Assembly: GCA_023376005.1 (NCBI GenBank)
Contig: CM042181.1
Span: 23,555,549-23,619,548 of the forward strand
Length of the DNA: 64,000 nucleotides
From: Doryteuthis pealeii
Taxonomy: Eukaryota > Mollusca > Cephalopoda > Myopsida > Loliginidae
Direction of reading: 5' to 3'
Positions 42,330-54,432 of this stretch are shown one piece after another (within the stretch, counting starts at the first letter, position 1; the number at the start of each line of letters is the position of its first letter). Position numbers and translations under genes: made by a program. Under the pieces are notes generated by a model. The model worked only from the letters and a program-made list of their open reading frames with translations, made no database searches and was not told the origin of the DNA.

Positions 42330-42790
42330 GAACGTAGGAACGAAAAGGAACGAAAGAGGAAAGGGACAAAGGCAAGAGGTAGTTTTACGACTTAGGCTTT
42401 ATTGAACGAGGCATAGTCGGCCGTAGCCAAGGGGATATGTCCCTTGGTTGGAAAACGACTACCCTCTGTTGCGGCCTAGATTCAAATGACCGAGGTATCC
42501 TTTTTTGGGGTAGGGAGTGTTATATCAGTAATTGCTTTACTGATAAGAACAAAATAAAGGGTCATGTCCCTTGTTTCGTAGCCGTGACTTGGGGTCACGG
42601 GGAGTTGAATAAAAGTTGTAAATCTATCAACACGTGTTCTGGTCTTGTCTCCTCTTAGCTCGTAATTAGCATTGTCCTGTTACTAACCTAACCTTCGGTA
42701 GAAGTACGTTCGTGCATGAAACAGGGAGTTAGTCCTTTTTGTCGGACATGCGCAAAGCTGTTCTTCCGATCAAGGCCCCGTGGGAGTTTG
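42330..42790 (-). repeat. Dispersed repeat R5, minus strand
   Basis: Shares with 44,690-45,040 GAACGAAA...GGGACAAAGG, TTTTACGACTTAGGCTTTAT, CATAGTCGGCCGTAGCCAAG and TGTCGGACATGCGCAAAGCT. Internal sequence differs and is longer than in the other copies. Confidence 0.5.
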
Positions 42791-44689
42791 TTGTTTTTTA
42801 TTTTATTTTAATTTTATTTTTATTTTCGTATTTTAAATCCCTATATATATAGAGGTTTATTTTTTAAAAAAATACTGTTTTTAGTGGGGTGGAACGGATT
42901 AGTGGCATTTCATTTTTTTTTTCAATGAGGAAAATTAGTATACGAGGAAATTAAGTTGCGGGCAAAATGAATTAAACTGGTAAGTAAAGGTACCACGTAT
43001 AATTTGGCGCAATTTCCTAACCTCTATGCATTCAATAACCCAGACGGATTGAAATGCCGTTAAAATTAATCAATCAATCAAGGGCCAATGACAAATACGG
43101 ACAAGACAAGACACTTTGATTAAACTGTTAGTTTTAATCTGCTTATTGTTTCCGAATCTTCTAAGTAACACCCATCACCCATCACCAGTAATGACATTTG
43201 TTCATTAATGAACGTATAGATATTTCCTTTTCCGGACCTTTTCCCTTCTGGTACCTTTTGTAATAATTCCCCGTGAGACTTCCGGTGTAGATTTTTTCTC
43301 ACTTTTTCTCCCTCATTCCTGCTATCGACAAGTCTACACCTGTTTTAAATAAAGAACTCTTCAACTTAGTTTACCAAAAGTCGTTTCCTTCTTCGTCGCT
43401 TTTCTACAATTATTGGCTCATGGGTTTTAGAAGAATGCTTCGGCAGTTATTTCAACACTTGAGAAGAATCTAAGTTCAATATTGATCGATATGTTTTTGG
43501 TAATTCCTCTTAAGATACTAGGTACCACCAAAATACGTCACGGGATCAGTTTAGGCCATATTAAAGGAAGAAACGTAAATATTTTAAAACTTTTTATTTT
43601 AAAATCTCGCAAAAAAGAAATAACAAACATAAAGAGTTGTTACAAAGAAAAACAGTTAATTCACAGATCAAATTATCCGACTGGGGAAAATTACTCACTG
43701 TTATCTTGAAAAATAAGTAAAACAGTTCGTTTTTTACAACACTCCCAGTTTGTTTATTTATATTTTTTAGTAGAAATCTATATTCATGGTTCTTTTACAA
43801 AAAAAAAAAAAACAAACAAAAAACAAAAAAACTCTGGCATAGAAACTTATAAAAATCTTCTGATATAATTATTCAGACTCTTATCTTTATAGAAAAAAAG
43901 TAAACATCGTTTTTTGTCGGTTCATTTTTCATATTTCATAAAATGTAATGGGTGAGGGAGAGATAGATTTCGTAAAAAATATTTTCCCCTAATATATTTT
44001 AGGAAAAAAACTATTTCAGATATATTTACATCAAAAGGCAAGCAATTCTGGAAATTTTCGTGAAAATCGGATTTATTTTTCATAGAATTTTAAAAGAAGC
44101 CTCTAGTTATAACTTGTTTTTTGGCTACGTTAAATTTCAATTGATTTAACGGTGCAAAAATGTAAACATGGTTTTTCATTTATAATTTTCATTATTTCCC
44201 TAGGCTGAATTTCTTTTTAAATAATCAGGAGTTTGTTTAATGTTTCTTCTTTTGAATGGACAAACATTTTTCAAGATAATATTAACCTTTATGCAAGTTT
44301 CATTGTGTTAAATATAGGGGTGTAAATTTCCCAGGGAAAATTGGGTGTACCTATAAGATACTCATCAATTAGCAGATCAACGGGTTCCGACATGTTCGTT
44401 CTTGTTCAACAAAAGCTGATATAGGTTTCATTTTATCTTTTCAAAGATTATCAATAAGTAGTTGTAATTATTGGGATATTTTATATCCACCATTAATTAA
44501 TATCTATCATTAATCGACACTCACCATTAATCGACATGTTGTGACAAAAAGAAAAAAAGAAAAAGAATTCTCAAGAACCTGTTTGTTGGAGTATTTTGTT
44601 TGTACATTCATTGTGTCGAGAATTTCTTACCTGCTCGACGTTAGAGGGGAGGGAGGTTCAGACCAGGAAAGCTTATGGGGATTATGTGA

Positions 44690-45040
44690 GGTTTTGTGTT
44701 TCAGGTTAAAAAAGGTAGCTGGATATTCTTGTTTCGTGTTCTTAGGGTTTTCGCTTTTAACCCCATCTCATTTGGTGGTCGCGCTGAAAAGGAATAAATT
44801 CAAGGAACAAAAAAGAAAGAGACAAAGGTAGAAGATAGTTTTATGACTTAGGCTTTATCCACCGGTCATAGTCACCGTGGCAAGGGGATATCACCCTGGC
44901 CGTGGTAGCGACTGCATACAGTTAAGGCCTAAACTCGAATGACCGAGGGGTTATCTTCGGGACTCGGGAAGTGGTCCTTTTTTCTCGCACATGCGCGGAG
45001 GGTTGTTCCGGTGAAGGCCCATAGGATTAAAAAAAATTAT
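44690..45040 (-). repeat. Dispersed repeat R5, minus strand
   Basis: Complement of 40,935-41,270: GTTCTTAGGGTTTTCGC..., CATTTGGTGGTCGCGCTGAA, ACTTAGGCTTTATCC, CGCACATGCGCGGAGGGTTG. The region 42,800-44,689 between copies is AT-rich, with a tail-type motif AACCCAGACGGATTGAAATG at about 43,027 and no gene recognised. Confidence 0.6.
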
Positions 45041-45059
45041 TTTTTTTTATTATAATTTC

Positions 45060-45704
45060 ATTTTAATCCCCACAAGCTAGTCGGGTTGGTTCGCGGTAGT
45101 GTTTTGCGATACACTGCTTAGAGTTTCGAGACGTCGACTTCACCCAAGGATTTGTTTAACTGTACATTCACACAGAGGTCGCTTATCTGTCACCATTTTG
45201 AACAGACGAGTACCGAAAAAAGGTTTGCAGACCTGGTAAGGGGCACCCAAAATACTTCTCTACAATCGACTCTCTTGTCGATTTCGACGCATGAGGTTCA
45301 NTTAATCTTGACGGTTTTTTATTTATAATGCGCACCCCCACGCAGTGTAGAAACCTGTCACTTCGTCAAGTTAGGCGTCCAGGCCTTCGGCTGGATTGGT
45401 TGTGAACCTAACGTTGTCCGATGCATCTACGAGCTGGGTCCCTCAGATTACAGAAGCTTATATCAATTATCGACCGCCCCGTGTGCGCCGCGGGCCTACC
45501 GTCTTATGGTTCGAACATGTCAGGGATTTCCTCTTGCTAGTTTCCATTTATATATATCTCTTATGGGGTATCGCCCGCAGGCGTCGCGAGTAAGAGGATT
45601 GCTCGACTCAGAACCGAACAGCAATATACAGCGCCCGCGCCATCTGAATCAGCTTTAGGTTATGTGTATTATAAGTTCTCAATGGGAGACAACACGGGGC
45701 GGAC
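45060..45704. other. CpG-rich island with an ambiguous base, next to the duplication edge
   Basis: Composition is like 41,385-42,000 and unlike the AT-rich flanks. It contains the only N of the window (45,301). A 65-codon plus-strand frame (45,396-45,593) has no recognised similarity. It ends where indel-rich similarity to copy 1 begins. Confidence 0.45.
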
Positions 45705-46650
45705 ATGTGGAGCCACCCCTTCTTCATCATTGGCTCCTTGGTTCCAGCTCTTGACCTGGATGTGGTGTACCTGTTAAGGGTTCAATCTATGGTGTTAAAT
45801 AGAAAGAATTCTGTTTTAAATTAAACAAATTTGAGTATTGGCATTAAAGAATGCTGAATTTATTGCAACTTTGGTCAGACATTCAAATGACCCACTAAAG
45901 GTTGATTATGCGTAAACACAAACAAACCAAACCAAACACATTTCTTCTTGTTAGTTTTTTTTAAATTTTCAACACTAATGCATTCAATGCAGAAGAAAGT
46001 GTATCACTAGGATTTGTGCTGGCATGACCCATATAGAATATTGTTGGTGTTTTGAATTAGAATTTCTCTTTGAGAGAAACTCTTCTTTGACAAGATGGTG
46101 TCCCAAAATTTCAAGGTAACATAATTCCTTTGAAAGTCTTCAGCAAACGAAATGCAATTCCTTTCCCACTGAACACAGGCAGCTCTCAACATAAATAGCG
46201 TCGTCAGATTTTCTTGCGGTCCAAAACACTTTCTTCCTCACTCGCCTGTCAGCGACACTCCCGTCTTTATTCCTGCTCGTTCGATGGCCGCTTATGCAAA
46301 GTTTCGATATACTTTATTTGGGTCTCTACTTATTACACACACTCAGCTACGAGGAGTTAGCGAGTTGAGTATCTTAGCTTCGCCACAGTCAACTATTCCT
46401 GAGCGCTTTTGTTTCAATGGGGCTGGAATCCGCTTGTTCTAAGGTGCCTTCAGTCTTGTCACAGAAATAGGGAATTTGCTCTTCGACTTTTGATTTCTGT
46501 TGTATTCTGGGATTGAGAAGGAGAGAGCATTACACATGTTGTTCAAGATGAAGGATTTCTTCCATTATTACAACTCTTTATTTTTATGATATTTTTTATT
46601 GTATCTTTGTTTTATTATCAGTTGTGTCAAAACTGCAGACCCTAAAGTGT

Positions 46651-46900
46651 TCATAGTGTAAGGTTATCATCGTGAGGAAATGGATTGGTGAGCTGATTCA
46701 AATTCTGTAGTGAGGCTTTTGGCATTTTCACATTGGTGTTAATGCCTTTGGGAAAGGTATGCCTCCAACTATGGATAAAGTAGGGCAGACTGGGCTCTTT
46801 ACCTGTTCTAGAAGAGAAGGAAAACTTTGAATTCAAACCTGTTAAACTCTGCTCAAGAAATTGACCTTGTGTCACATCCTGCTCTTACTAAGGGTTGGTA
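46651..46900 (+). repeat. tRNA-Val-like SINE S2 (copy 2)
   Basis: Copy 2 of 6,461-6,715. The head part carries several one-base indels relative to copy 1 (TAGTGTAAGGTTATCAT against TAGTGTAATGGTTATCAT), while the last ~150 bp are clean. Confidence 0.6.
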
Positions 46901-46923
46901 TGTATGTATATATATATATATAT

Positions 46924-47242
46924 GAGGAAGAATGAATAAAGAATAGAAAGAACAGAATGGATAATAAAAGATGAATTTAAACAATATCACTTACACATGT
47001 GTTTCGGTCAGTTCATCTCTGTGTACACGGTTCAAACTATTATTATCATTAAATAAACAAATGAAATGAAATAATAATAATAGAAAAATATTTCATTTCA
47101 TTTGTTTATTTAATGATAATAATAGTTTGAACCGTGTACACAGAGATGAACTGACCGAAACACATGTGTAAGTGATATTGTTTCAATTCATCTTTTATTA
47201 TCCATTCTGTTCTTTCTTTTCTTTATTCATTCTTTCTCATAT
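46924..47242. repeat. Foldback element F3 (copy 2)
   Basis: Second copy of the palindrome at 6,742-7,060 with the same flanks. The (TA)n to its right is longer than in copy 1. Confidence 0.9.
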
Positions 47243-47270
47243 TGTCGGATTCATTTCCAATTCCATTTTT

Positions 47271-47325
<55 letters not shown>

Positions 47326-48159
47326 AGGCCACAAGTAGGATACACCAAGTGAAGATACAACTACTTAGTCTAACAGATCAATTACTACTATCTTACCAAC
47401 CATTTAACCATGAGAGATACCTTAATGACCACTATATGTAAGATAATCCAAAAGAAGGCCAAAGAATATATTAGCCAAAATGATACTAGCCCTCCAAAAT
47501 GTATATAATAGTGAAATGGGTAATTTATGGGGAAGTGCGTCCTGATCTCCTGCCTTAAAAATTGCTACCTGGTGACTATTAAAATAACGACCCAGCTCAG
47601 TCTATTCAAAACTATCCATCTTCATATCTATCTCAATTTGTTCATATTTATCTATATTACTTTAAATACTAAGATTTTTTTTTTATTTAGGTTTGTTTAA
47701 TGTCTTGTTTTTAGTTTAAATAAACAAGAATTACGACAAAAAATGATGCGACCCCCCCCCAATACATTTACTTGTCAAAAATATCTATCTATCTCCATTT
47801 GTTCATATCTATCTATATTATTTTGTTTGTTTATCTATCTCCGTCTATTCCAAACTATATATCGATCTTCATATCTAAACAAGAATTACAACAAATTATG
47901 ATAAATAAACAAGAATTACGACAAGCTGGGGTTGTTATTTTGATAGTCACCGGGTAGCAATTTTTGAGGCAGGAGACCGGGACGCACTTCCTCATAAATT
48001 ACTGTGAAATGTATTCATCGTTCAAATTGATTCGTGAAGAAGGAAAATTACTGTTTTTGTTTTGTTCAGCAGGATAGGTAAGTCCAGAAACTAATGTCTT
48101 GTTCTAGTGTCCCTGGCAAAAATTATGGAATTAATACACACTTAAGCATGTTATCCTTT

Positions 48160-48820
48160 TTTTTTTTTATTAGCAGTAAATAAACTAATAACAGTTAAGA
48201 TTCAAAACATTTTTTATAAAGAATATTGCTTTAAATTAGTGAAATCCATGTCTGCCATGCAAAATTAAGGAGGGCCAAATAAGTTTTCTAATTTTTGTTT
48301 TCAATAATTTCCATAATATTTTTCTCTGCATGGATTGGGAAAAATTATATTTGTAGAAGTTATCCTCCAGATATAGAAACAATATGATACTCACCATCGC
48401 AGTGGGGTTCTAACTACCGTCGAGTTAGCAGACGAGAACAACAGGCAAGCTGTAACTTAAATACAGTCCTTGCATGCTGCTGGCATAATGCAAAGTGATG
48501 GCTGAAGAGTGGGTACTTATCCATGTTCTTACTCACCCTGAAATCCAACAGCCAATCAGAACTCAGGAAATGAACTTGCCTGAGTTCATAATGGAACAAT
48601 CTAAAGCTCCATATAAGCTACCTACCAAACTCTAGTTTTAGTTTTGCATTCATCTTGTAACAGAGTTGAATACTTTACACAAAATCCAACAATATTATTA
48701 ATTTGAATAATTTAATCTAGTTTGCTTAAGGAATATTTTATGAAGCTAGAATGTAAACAATTAAAGAATGTTTTTTGTCTTATCTGTTATTAGTTTATTT
48801 ACTGCCACAAAAAAAAGTGA
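48160..48820. repeat. Complete TIR element (copy 2)
   Basis: Imperfect terminal inverted repeats of about 50 bp share GCAGTAAATAAACTAATAAC at the left and its complement at 48,780-48,800. About 650 bp long with no coding frame, so it is a non-autonomous DNA transposon candidate. Its right half falls within the 506-bp segment missing from copy 1. Confidence 0.75.
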
Positions 48821-48864
48821 TCAATCTCAAAGTGTATATTTACAGTGTATCCTAGGTATACATG

Positions 48865-49070
48865 TCAGACACAAGGCCCTATTAATGTGGGACCACTCAC
48901 AAACCGAATCTAATGGGTGGCTGGTGCAAAAAATGCATTGATCCCATCAGCATTCCCCCTCAAGGGTGTGCCTATGGCACTGGGTAATGAATCCAGCCTT
49001 GCCCCTTTAAATCAAGGGGGCAGGCCTGGGGGGATGGCCCCCTGGGATCAATGCTGTTACTTACATCAAC
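48865..49070 (+). repeat. GC-rich repeat R2 (copy 2; mostly deleted in copy 1)
   Basis: R2 family member beginning near GACACAAGGCCC and including CATTCCCCCTCAAGGG. Only its last part from ATCAAGGGGGCAGGCCTGGG survives in copy 1 at 8,318-8,372. Confidence 0.65.
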
Positions 49071-49160
49071 AAAAGGCAGGAGTGAATTTCAGAGTGTGCG
49101 ATAATTCTATAATTTTTGCCAGGGGTAGTATAGTACAATTAATTGTGTCTTGTTTTGCAG

Positions 49161-49272
49161 GATAAATACATCCGGAAACTAATTGAAGCTATGGAAAAGG
49201 TCTACTATGAGAACAACCATGTACAGCCAGATTTGGTTGCCGACACATATCAGCTTTTACGAAAAGATCCAC
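49161..49272 (+). CDS. VCPIP1: VCPIP1-like exon C, copy 2
   Basis: Second copy of exon C with the same splice sites and phase. The ninth codon is GAA (Glu) instead of AAA (Lys), and a later lysine codon is AAG. It is the first exon of copy 2, because exons A and B are not repeated. Function depends on whether the duplication is real. Confidence 0.8.
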
Positions 49273-49458
49273 GTAAGCATGTGTAACCTTTTTTCTCTTT
49301 TAAGATTATTTAGATTCAATCAGATTAAGGAACTTTTATTTTCTCTTTTGATGGAATTTTTAGATTTTAAACCTCAAATAAAAAAAATAATTTCAAATGT
49401 CTTGTGAGACTAAAAGTCATGATTTGACCTATATTACTACTTCTCTGAATTTTTTAGA

Positions 49459-49705
49459 TGAGGCTTGATAATTAGTATTATTTGAATTATTCAGACTATT
49501 GTCCTCATCTTCATTGTTATCTGTACAACGTTTCGTCTGATGTGCCCTCCGGCCTTCTTCAGGTATTTCTTGTTAGACTCAGGAACTTTCTCAGACTGGG
49601 GAACCTTCTTGTTGAAAAGAAGGTTCCTGAGTCTGACAAGAAATACCTGAAGAATGCTGTACAGATAACAATAAAGATGAGGACAATAGTCCGAATAATC
49701 CTAAT
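49459..49705. repeat. Foldback element F2 (copy 2, first)
   Basis: Second copy of 8,768-9,023. Its left arm keeps GAAACG (reverse of CGTTTCG) where copy 1 has AAAACG. Confidence 0.85.
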
Positions 49706-50417
49706 AATACTAACTGATCTTAATGTAGATAAAATTCTAAGAATTCCTGTGACAACTGTCAAAATGGATAACCTTGTGTATGTATCTACTCAATCCTTCT
49801 GCTAGGAGTAGGATGTGACACAAGGTCAATTTTAAGCAGTGTTCAGCTGTTTTAAATTCAGAGTTTCTTTTCTCTTAGATCAGGACCCAGTCTGCCCTAC
49901 TATTTACCCATAGTTTGAAGCAGAAGGGGGGGGGTTATAAATGGCCAGTTTAATAAGAGTAAGCCTTGTTATAATCTTATGGTCCATCCTGTAGGCTTTA
50001 AGCAACAGTGCTTGTCCAGTGGAATTGGATCCTTGGTAATCCGCTGATAAAGAATCCTTTGGTTCTTCTGGCAAAGAATCCTGAGTATTGTAAGTCCCTC
50101 CTCAATGAGTGCTAGTAGAACTATGGTCAGTATCAGTGTTTAAGTAGTGTATCAGCCACGCAGTATGGCTAGTGATTGGCAAAGGAATAAATCATGTGAC
50201 CACTGCTAGTCTATAAATTCAGGTGGGGAATTTGAGCACAGCTTATATCACCAAATATTCCAACAAGTCTATGTACATGTGTATGGGCAAAGGTAATAAA
50301 TGCTTCATTTTCTGAGAACAGAGTTTAAAAAATTTTTTTTTTAATGTTTTTTTTTATAAATCTTTTTGCATCATTCTGCCCAAAGACAAGAATACAGCTT
50401 AGGGTGATGAACAGATA

Positions 50418-50680
50418 GTATGTAGTAAAGTCATCAGTGTGGTCTAAAGTTGGTATCAGCCAGACAGTGAAGGAGTCTATCCTCTTTTCACTAGTGCTAG
50501 ACCAAGGAGATTGTTTTGGCATCTGAGATGGAGCACCACACCTATCATCAGCTCTTCATTTTACTACACAGATCTCTGTGCTACTCATTTGTTGAGTTGG
50601 TGAGGGCCTGTATCAACCTGAAACCTTGTGGTTCCTAAGTGGATGCTTTACCGACTGAGCTAAACTGGCCGTTTATTTTG
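50418..50680 (-). repeat. tRNA-head SINE S1, minus strand (copy 2)
   Basis: Second copy of 9,725-9,985 with two substitutions visible near its right end. Confidence 0.75.
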
Positions 50681-50892
50681 GTCTCCCCACCAAGTCAAAA
50701 TAGACACATGATGCAGTAAGCCACTTGCAGTGGTGGTTTAAAAGAATTCCATCAGCACTCCTCTTGCAGGGTACTTCATGTACCAGGCAATAAGCTCAGG
50801 CCTAATCCCCTTTTAGGTAAGGTGACAGATACTCCCTGCTGAAGATGGCCCACTGGAACCAAGCCAAAAGTTTTTGATGTATCTTGTCCTTT

Positions 50893-50938
50893 TAGCACAG
50901 ATACTACACTTTGATCTCAGCCAAAGGCTGGGAAAGTG
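50893..50938 (-). pseudogene. U2 snRNA 5'-end-like sequence (copy 2)
   Basis: Second copy of the U2-like head at 10,201-10,246, unchanged over the recognisable part. Confidence 0.75.
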
Positions 50939-51368
50939 GTTATTTACCTCACATCCCATGTAAGCAGGTGTGACACAAGGTCTTTTTAATGTGGGACCAC
51001 CCATGAACCAAAGCTCATGGGATGGTGGGTGCAAAAAATGCGTTGTTCCTGTTGGTATTCCCCCTCAAGGGAGGCACCTCAAGCAGTGTGCAATAAACTC
51101 AGCCCTGGTGTTGCCTGGGGGGATAGCCCCCGGGATCTATGCTGTTAACATTAGTTAATTGGTCCAGGGCCGAAGCCATTGGACACAGGCCCCGTTTAAG
51201 TCAGGCTGGGAAAGTGGGCTGTCTGTTTAATCTTGTGTGTTTTATGTAGACTGTACAAGTAGATTTTTTTTCTTTGTAAATTCCACTTTGTCTGTGTCTA
51301 GAAAAAGTTTTGTATTTTACTTGGTAGAATCTTTGTCTTCTAATATTAAATAATTATATTTTATAAAG

Positions 51369-51536
51369 AATTAAATGTGACCCATCCAGTCATTGATATG
51401 AAGCCAGACACAGTGATGCTCTATTGTAAACAATTAATACAGCAACATCAACTTTATCGATGCCTTAATTGTAAATCTCTAAACAACGTGAACATGCCAC
51501 AAAACCAAAATGAGGCTTATGGGCAAACAGAAGATG
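51369..51536 (+). CDS. VCPIP1: VCPIP1-like exon D, copy 2
   Basis: Second copy of exon D. The only change is the first base after the acceptor (AAAG|AATTAA), which turns the split codon from CCA (Pro) to CAA (Gln). The CLNC pair and the donor GATG|GTAAGT are intact. Confidence 0.78.
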
Positions 51537-51714
51537 GTAAGTAATGCAATTTCTTTTATCTATCAATTGTTCCAGTTTAGAACTTTTTTATATAATAATA
51601 TATAATATCTTTTTCAGCTAGTATATTAGGTCTAAGACCTGTTAGCTATTCCTTATAAACATTCATCTTAATTCCACAGAATATTTATATTTATCTTTCC
51701 ACAGATTATCTAAC

Positions 51715-52030
51715 ATTGCCTTAAAGGAATTTAGAGATGGGGCATTCACTATTGATGATGGTAGTTTATTCCATGTATTCACCACTCTGTTACTAAAATA
51801 ATTTTGTCTTGCATTTGCTTTACAACATTTTTTAAAGAGTTTTAATTTATGACCCCTGTATTGATATTTTGAGCAATGTTTAATAGATCAAAGTTTGTTA
51901 AATAAAATCCATGTGTATATTTGTAAACTTCAATCATACCCCTTCTTGTATGTCGATAAACCAAACTTGGTAAGTCAATATTCCTAAGTCTTTCTTCATA
52001 CAAAAGGTTTTTTGTAGATTTGTCTTTGTG
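51715..52030 (-). pseudogene. LINE relic, CR1/Jockey-type (copy 2, frameshifted)
   Basis: Second copy of 11,012-11,335. An extra base near 51,720 and a one-base loss near 51,853 disrupt the frame that is open in copy 1. Confidence 0.78.
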
Positions 52031-53555
52031 TTAAATAATAAATTAGCTGTATCTATTATTGTTATATACCCACTTAGTCTGCTGGGTATATAAATGGTGA
52101 GAGAGAGAAAGAGAGACAGGTAGATAATGAGGGTTCTTACTTTTATCTACTCTGCTAGTCTACTTTGTCAGCCATTTCCTCATTGCTGATCTAGCCAAAT
52201 TGTTTGGGCTCTTCTGTTGTTCTGTTCAGACCAGGTATCTGGTCATTTCTTGTTTTAATTAATACATGAGACTTGTTGTTTTTTTATTAGTCTTTATTAA
52301 AAACAACCCCAGCCCAAGTGTTCTTGAAACCATGCAGTTGAGAAATGGCATCTTCAGAGCTGACAATGTCTTCTCTAGGGGACTGTCTGGCCGCAACTAA
52401 CTTAACTAAAATTAATTTCTGTTCACACACTTCTATTCATGTGTTTCAGAAGGGGTTAAGTCAAGGTTATTACCTGCCAATCATAATTATAACGGCCCAT
52501 GATAATTTTCATTGGTAATTTTCCACTCAGCTCCTATTATTTGAAATTTCCACAAATGTTGATTAAAAAATAACTACATTACTTACACAATTCATAGGCT
52601 CCTCATGAATTATGTAACATTATTTTGAGAGTAGTTTATAATTGGCAAAAGTGAATTAGAAATTGTATTCAGAGATATTTAGGTCAAATGTGTGAGTAAC
52701 AGGTGATGACCCTGGGATCAATTTGATAACTTGGCTGGGATTTGATATTCTAAGTCATTTGACCAAAAAGTTCTAGAAGCTAGAAAAATCCTGGGGGTCA
52801 AACGAAATGAATGAAACACATAAAGAAGAAGAAGAAGAAGAAGAAGAAGAAAATATTAGATGACAAAATTGGATCCATATGGATGAAAGAATGAAGTGAA
52901 GAAATGGATAACCAAGATAGAATATAAAGTAAGAAGATGAATATAAAAAAGTAAAATACATAACTTTATTACGATTTGGTGCTATGCTGGTTGAGCGAGC
53001 ATGATAGTTGTTGTTGTTGGCATCCTTCTGTCTATGAGAGACTATGGAGTAGTGTCCAATTTTTTTTTTGGAGGGGGGGGGGAATACATGGCCTGGGTGG
53101 GTTAATATGGAGGATGAGATGTTGCCCAAGCAGCAAATCCCACACTGTCACTGTGATTCAAAGGAATGGTAAGAAGCCAATGCAGTTTGGCAGCGGTAGT
53201 GTTGCAGGAGTTGCTGAGTAGCACTGGATTTCAGAACCACACCACCTTAGGGACTCCAGCTCCTAATTTGTTTTTGAAGTTTACTCGCCTTTTTAATTAA
53301 AACAAACAAAATTATCAAGAATAATTTCCCTTAAACTACTTTAATATAAAAGAGCACAATAAATTAACCTTTTTTTTTTTCCAAAAATGGCAGCTAAATT
53401 ATTCAGAAATAACATTTTTGTGAATAAGAAGTGAAACCACCTGTTTTTTATTTTACAAATTTTTCTTTTTAAACAGGATTCAGCTTTTGCTGTCCATCAT
53501 ATCCGATGATGACAGCACGCGAATCATTTTCCTCCAATTTATTCGGTCTCTGGTT

Positions 53556-53806
53556 GCGTTTTTTTTAACTGCCTATGGGGATGTTAAAGTCCTTCAGGTT
53601 TCTCTTGATTTTGTCTTTGTACCTGAGTTTTGGTCTACTTATTCCACGTGATCCCTCTCTTAGTTGAGAGTACAGAATCTGCTTTGGTAGTCTGTCATCC
53701 CCAAGTTTGTTTAAGTGGCCAGCCCATCTCAGGTTGCACTGGACAAGTATGTTGTGCATGCCAGAGTGCCCAGTTCTCTTCAGGATGGTCCTATTTGAAT
53801 AGGATA
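53556..53806 (-). pseudogene. LINE relic with LRWAGH motif (copy 2)
   Basis: Second copy of 12,840-13,090, unchanged at the protein level. Confidence 0.78.
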
Positions 53807-53879
53807 AAATCCTGATATATCTCTCATTGCTTTCTATTGATTTAAATAATATAATCTTTTTTGTTTTTTGTTTTTTCAG

Positions 53880-53937
53880 ATTTGTCTTATCAATATATGA
53901 CAAAAGATTTTCTGCCTCAGGATGAAAATAGTCAAAT
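53880..53937 (+). CDS. VCPIP1: VCPIP1-like exon E, copy 2
   Basis: Second copy of the 58-nt exon, identical in sequence and splice sites. It again lies just downstream of an antisense LINE relic. Confidence 0.68.
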
Positions 53938-54382
53938 GTAAGTATATTGCTTCTTTTCTTTTCGTTACAGAAAATTATTTCTAACAATACATTAATATCA
54001 TATATCCAAAAATTATATCAATATCATATATAAAAAAAAAATTGTTGACATTGAATGACCCATGGGTTGATGTGCCATTAACAAAATTGAAAGCCATTGT
54101 CTTGCACTCTAACAATTTGTTTAAAACTAAAATTATTTACCTATAAACTATTCATTTACAAATTATATATATATATAATGATAATTGTGAAAAATTATGG
54201 AAACATTTCACTTCACACCTGATGATGGCATTAAGTAGTGCAGAAAGTACTAGTGTAAGAACCTTCAGTGGATTTATTCACCAATTCCACCCTGATATAA
54301 AAAAAGATGGCCAGACAATTGGAAAGGATAGAAAAGAAGCTTGTCAAACAAGAATTGTCCACAGAGTTCAACAAAACATTCA

Positions 54383-54428
<46 letters not shown>

Positions 54429-54432
<4 letters not shown>

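Noticed and set aside
42330..45040. Complete LTR retrotransposon bounded by two R5 copies
   Set aside because: The 1.9 kb between the two same-orientation copies has no gag or pol similarity in any frame, and a third R5 copy lies inverted nearby.
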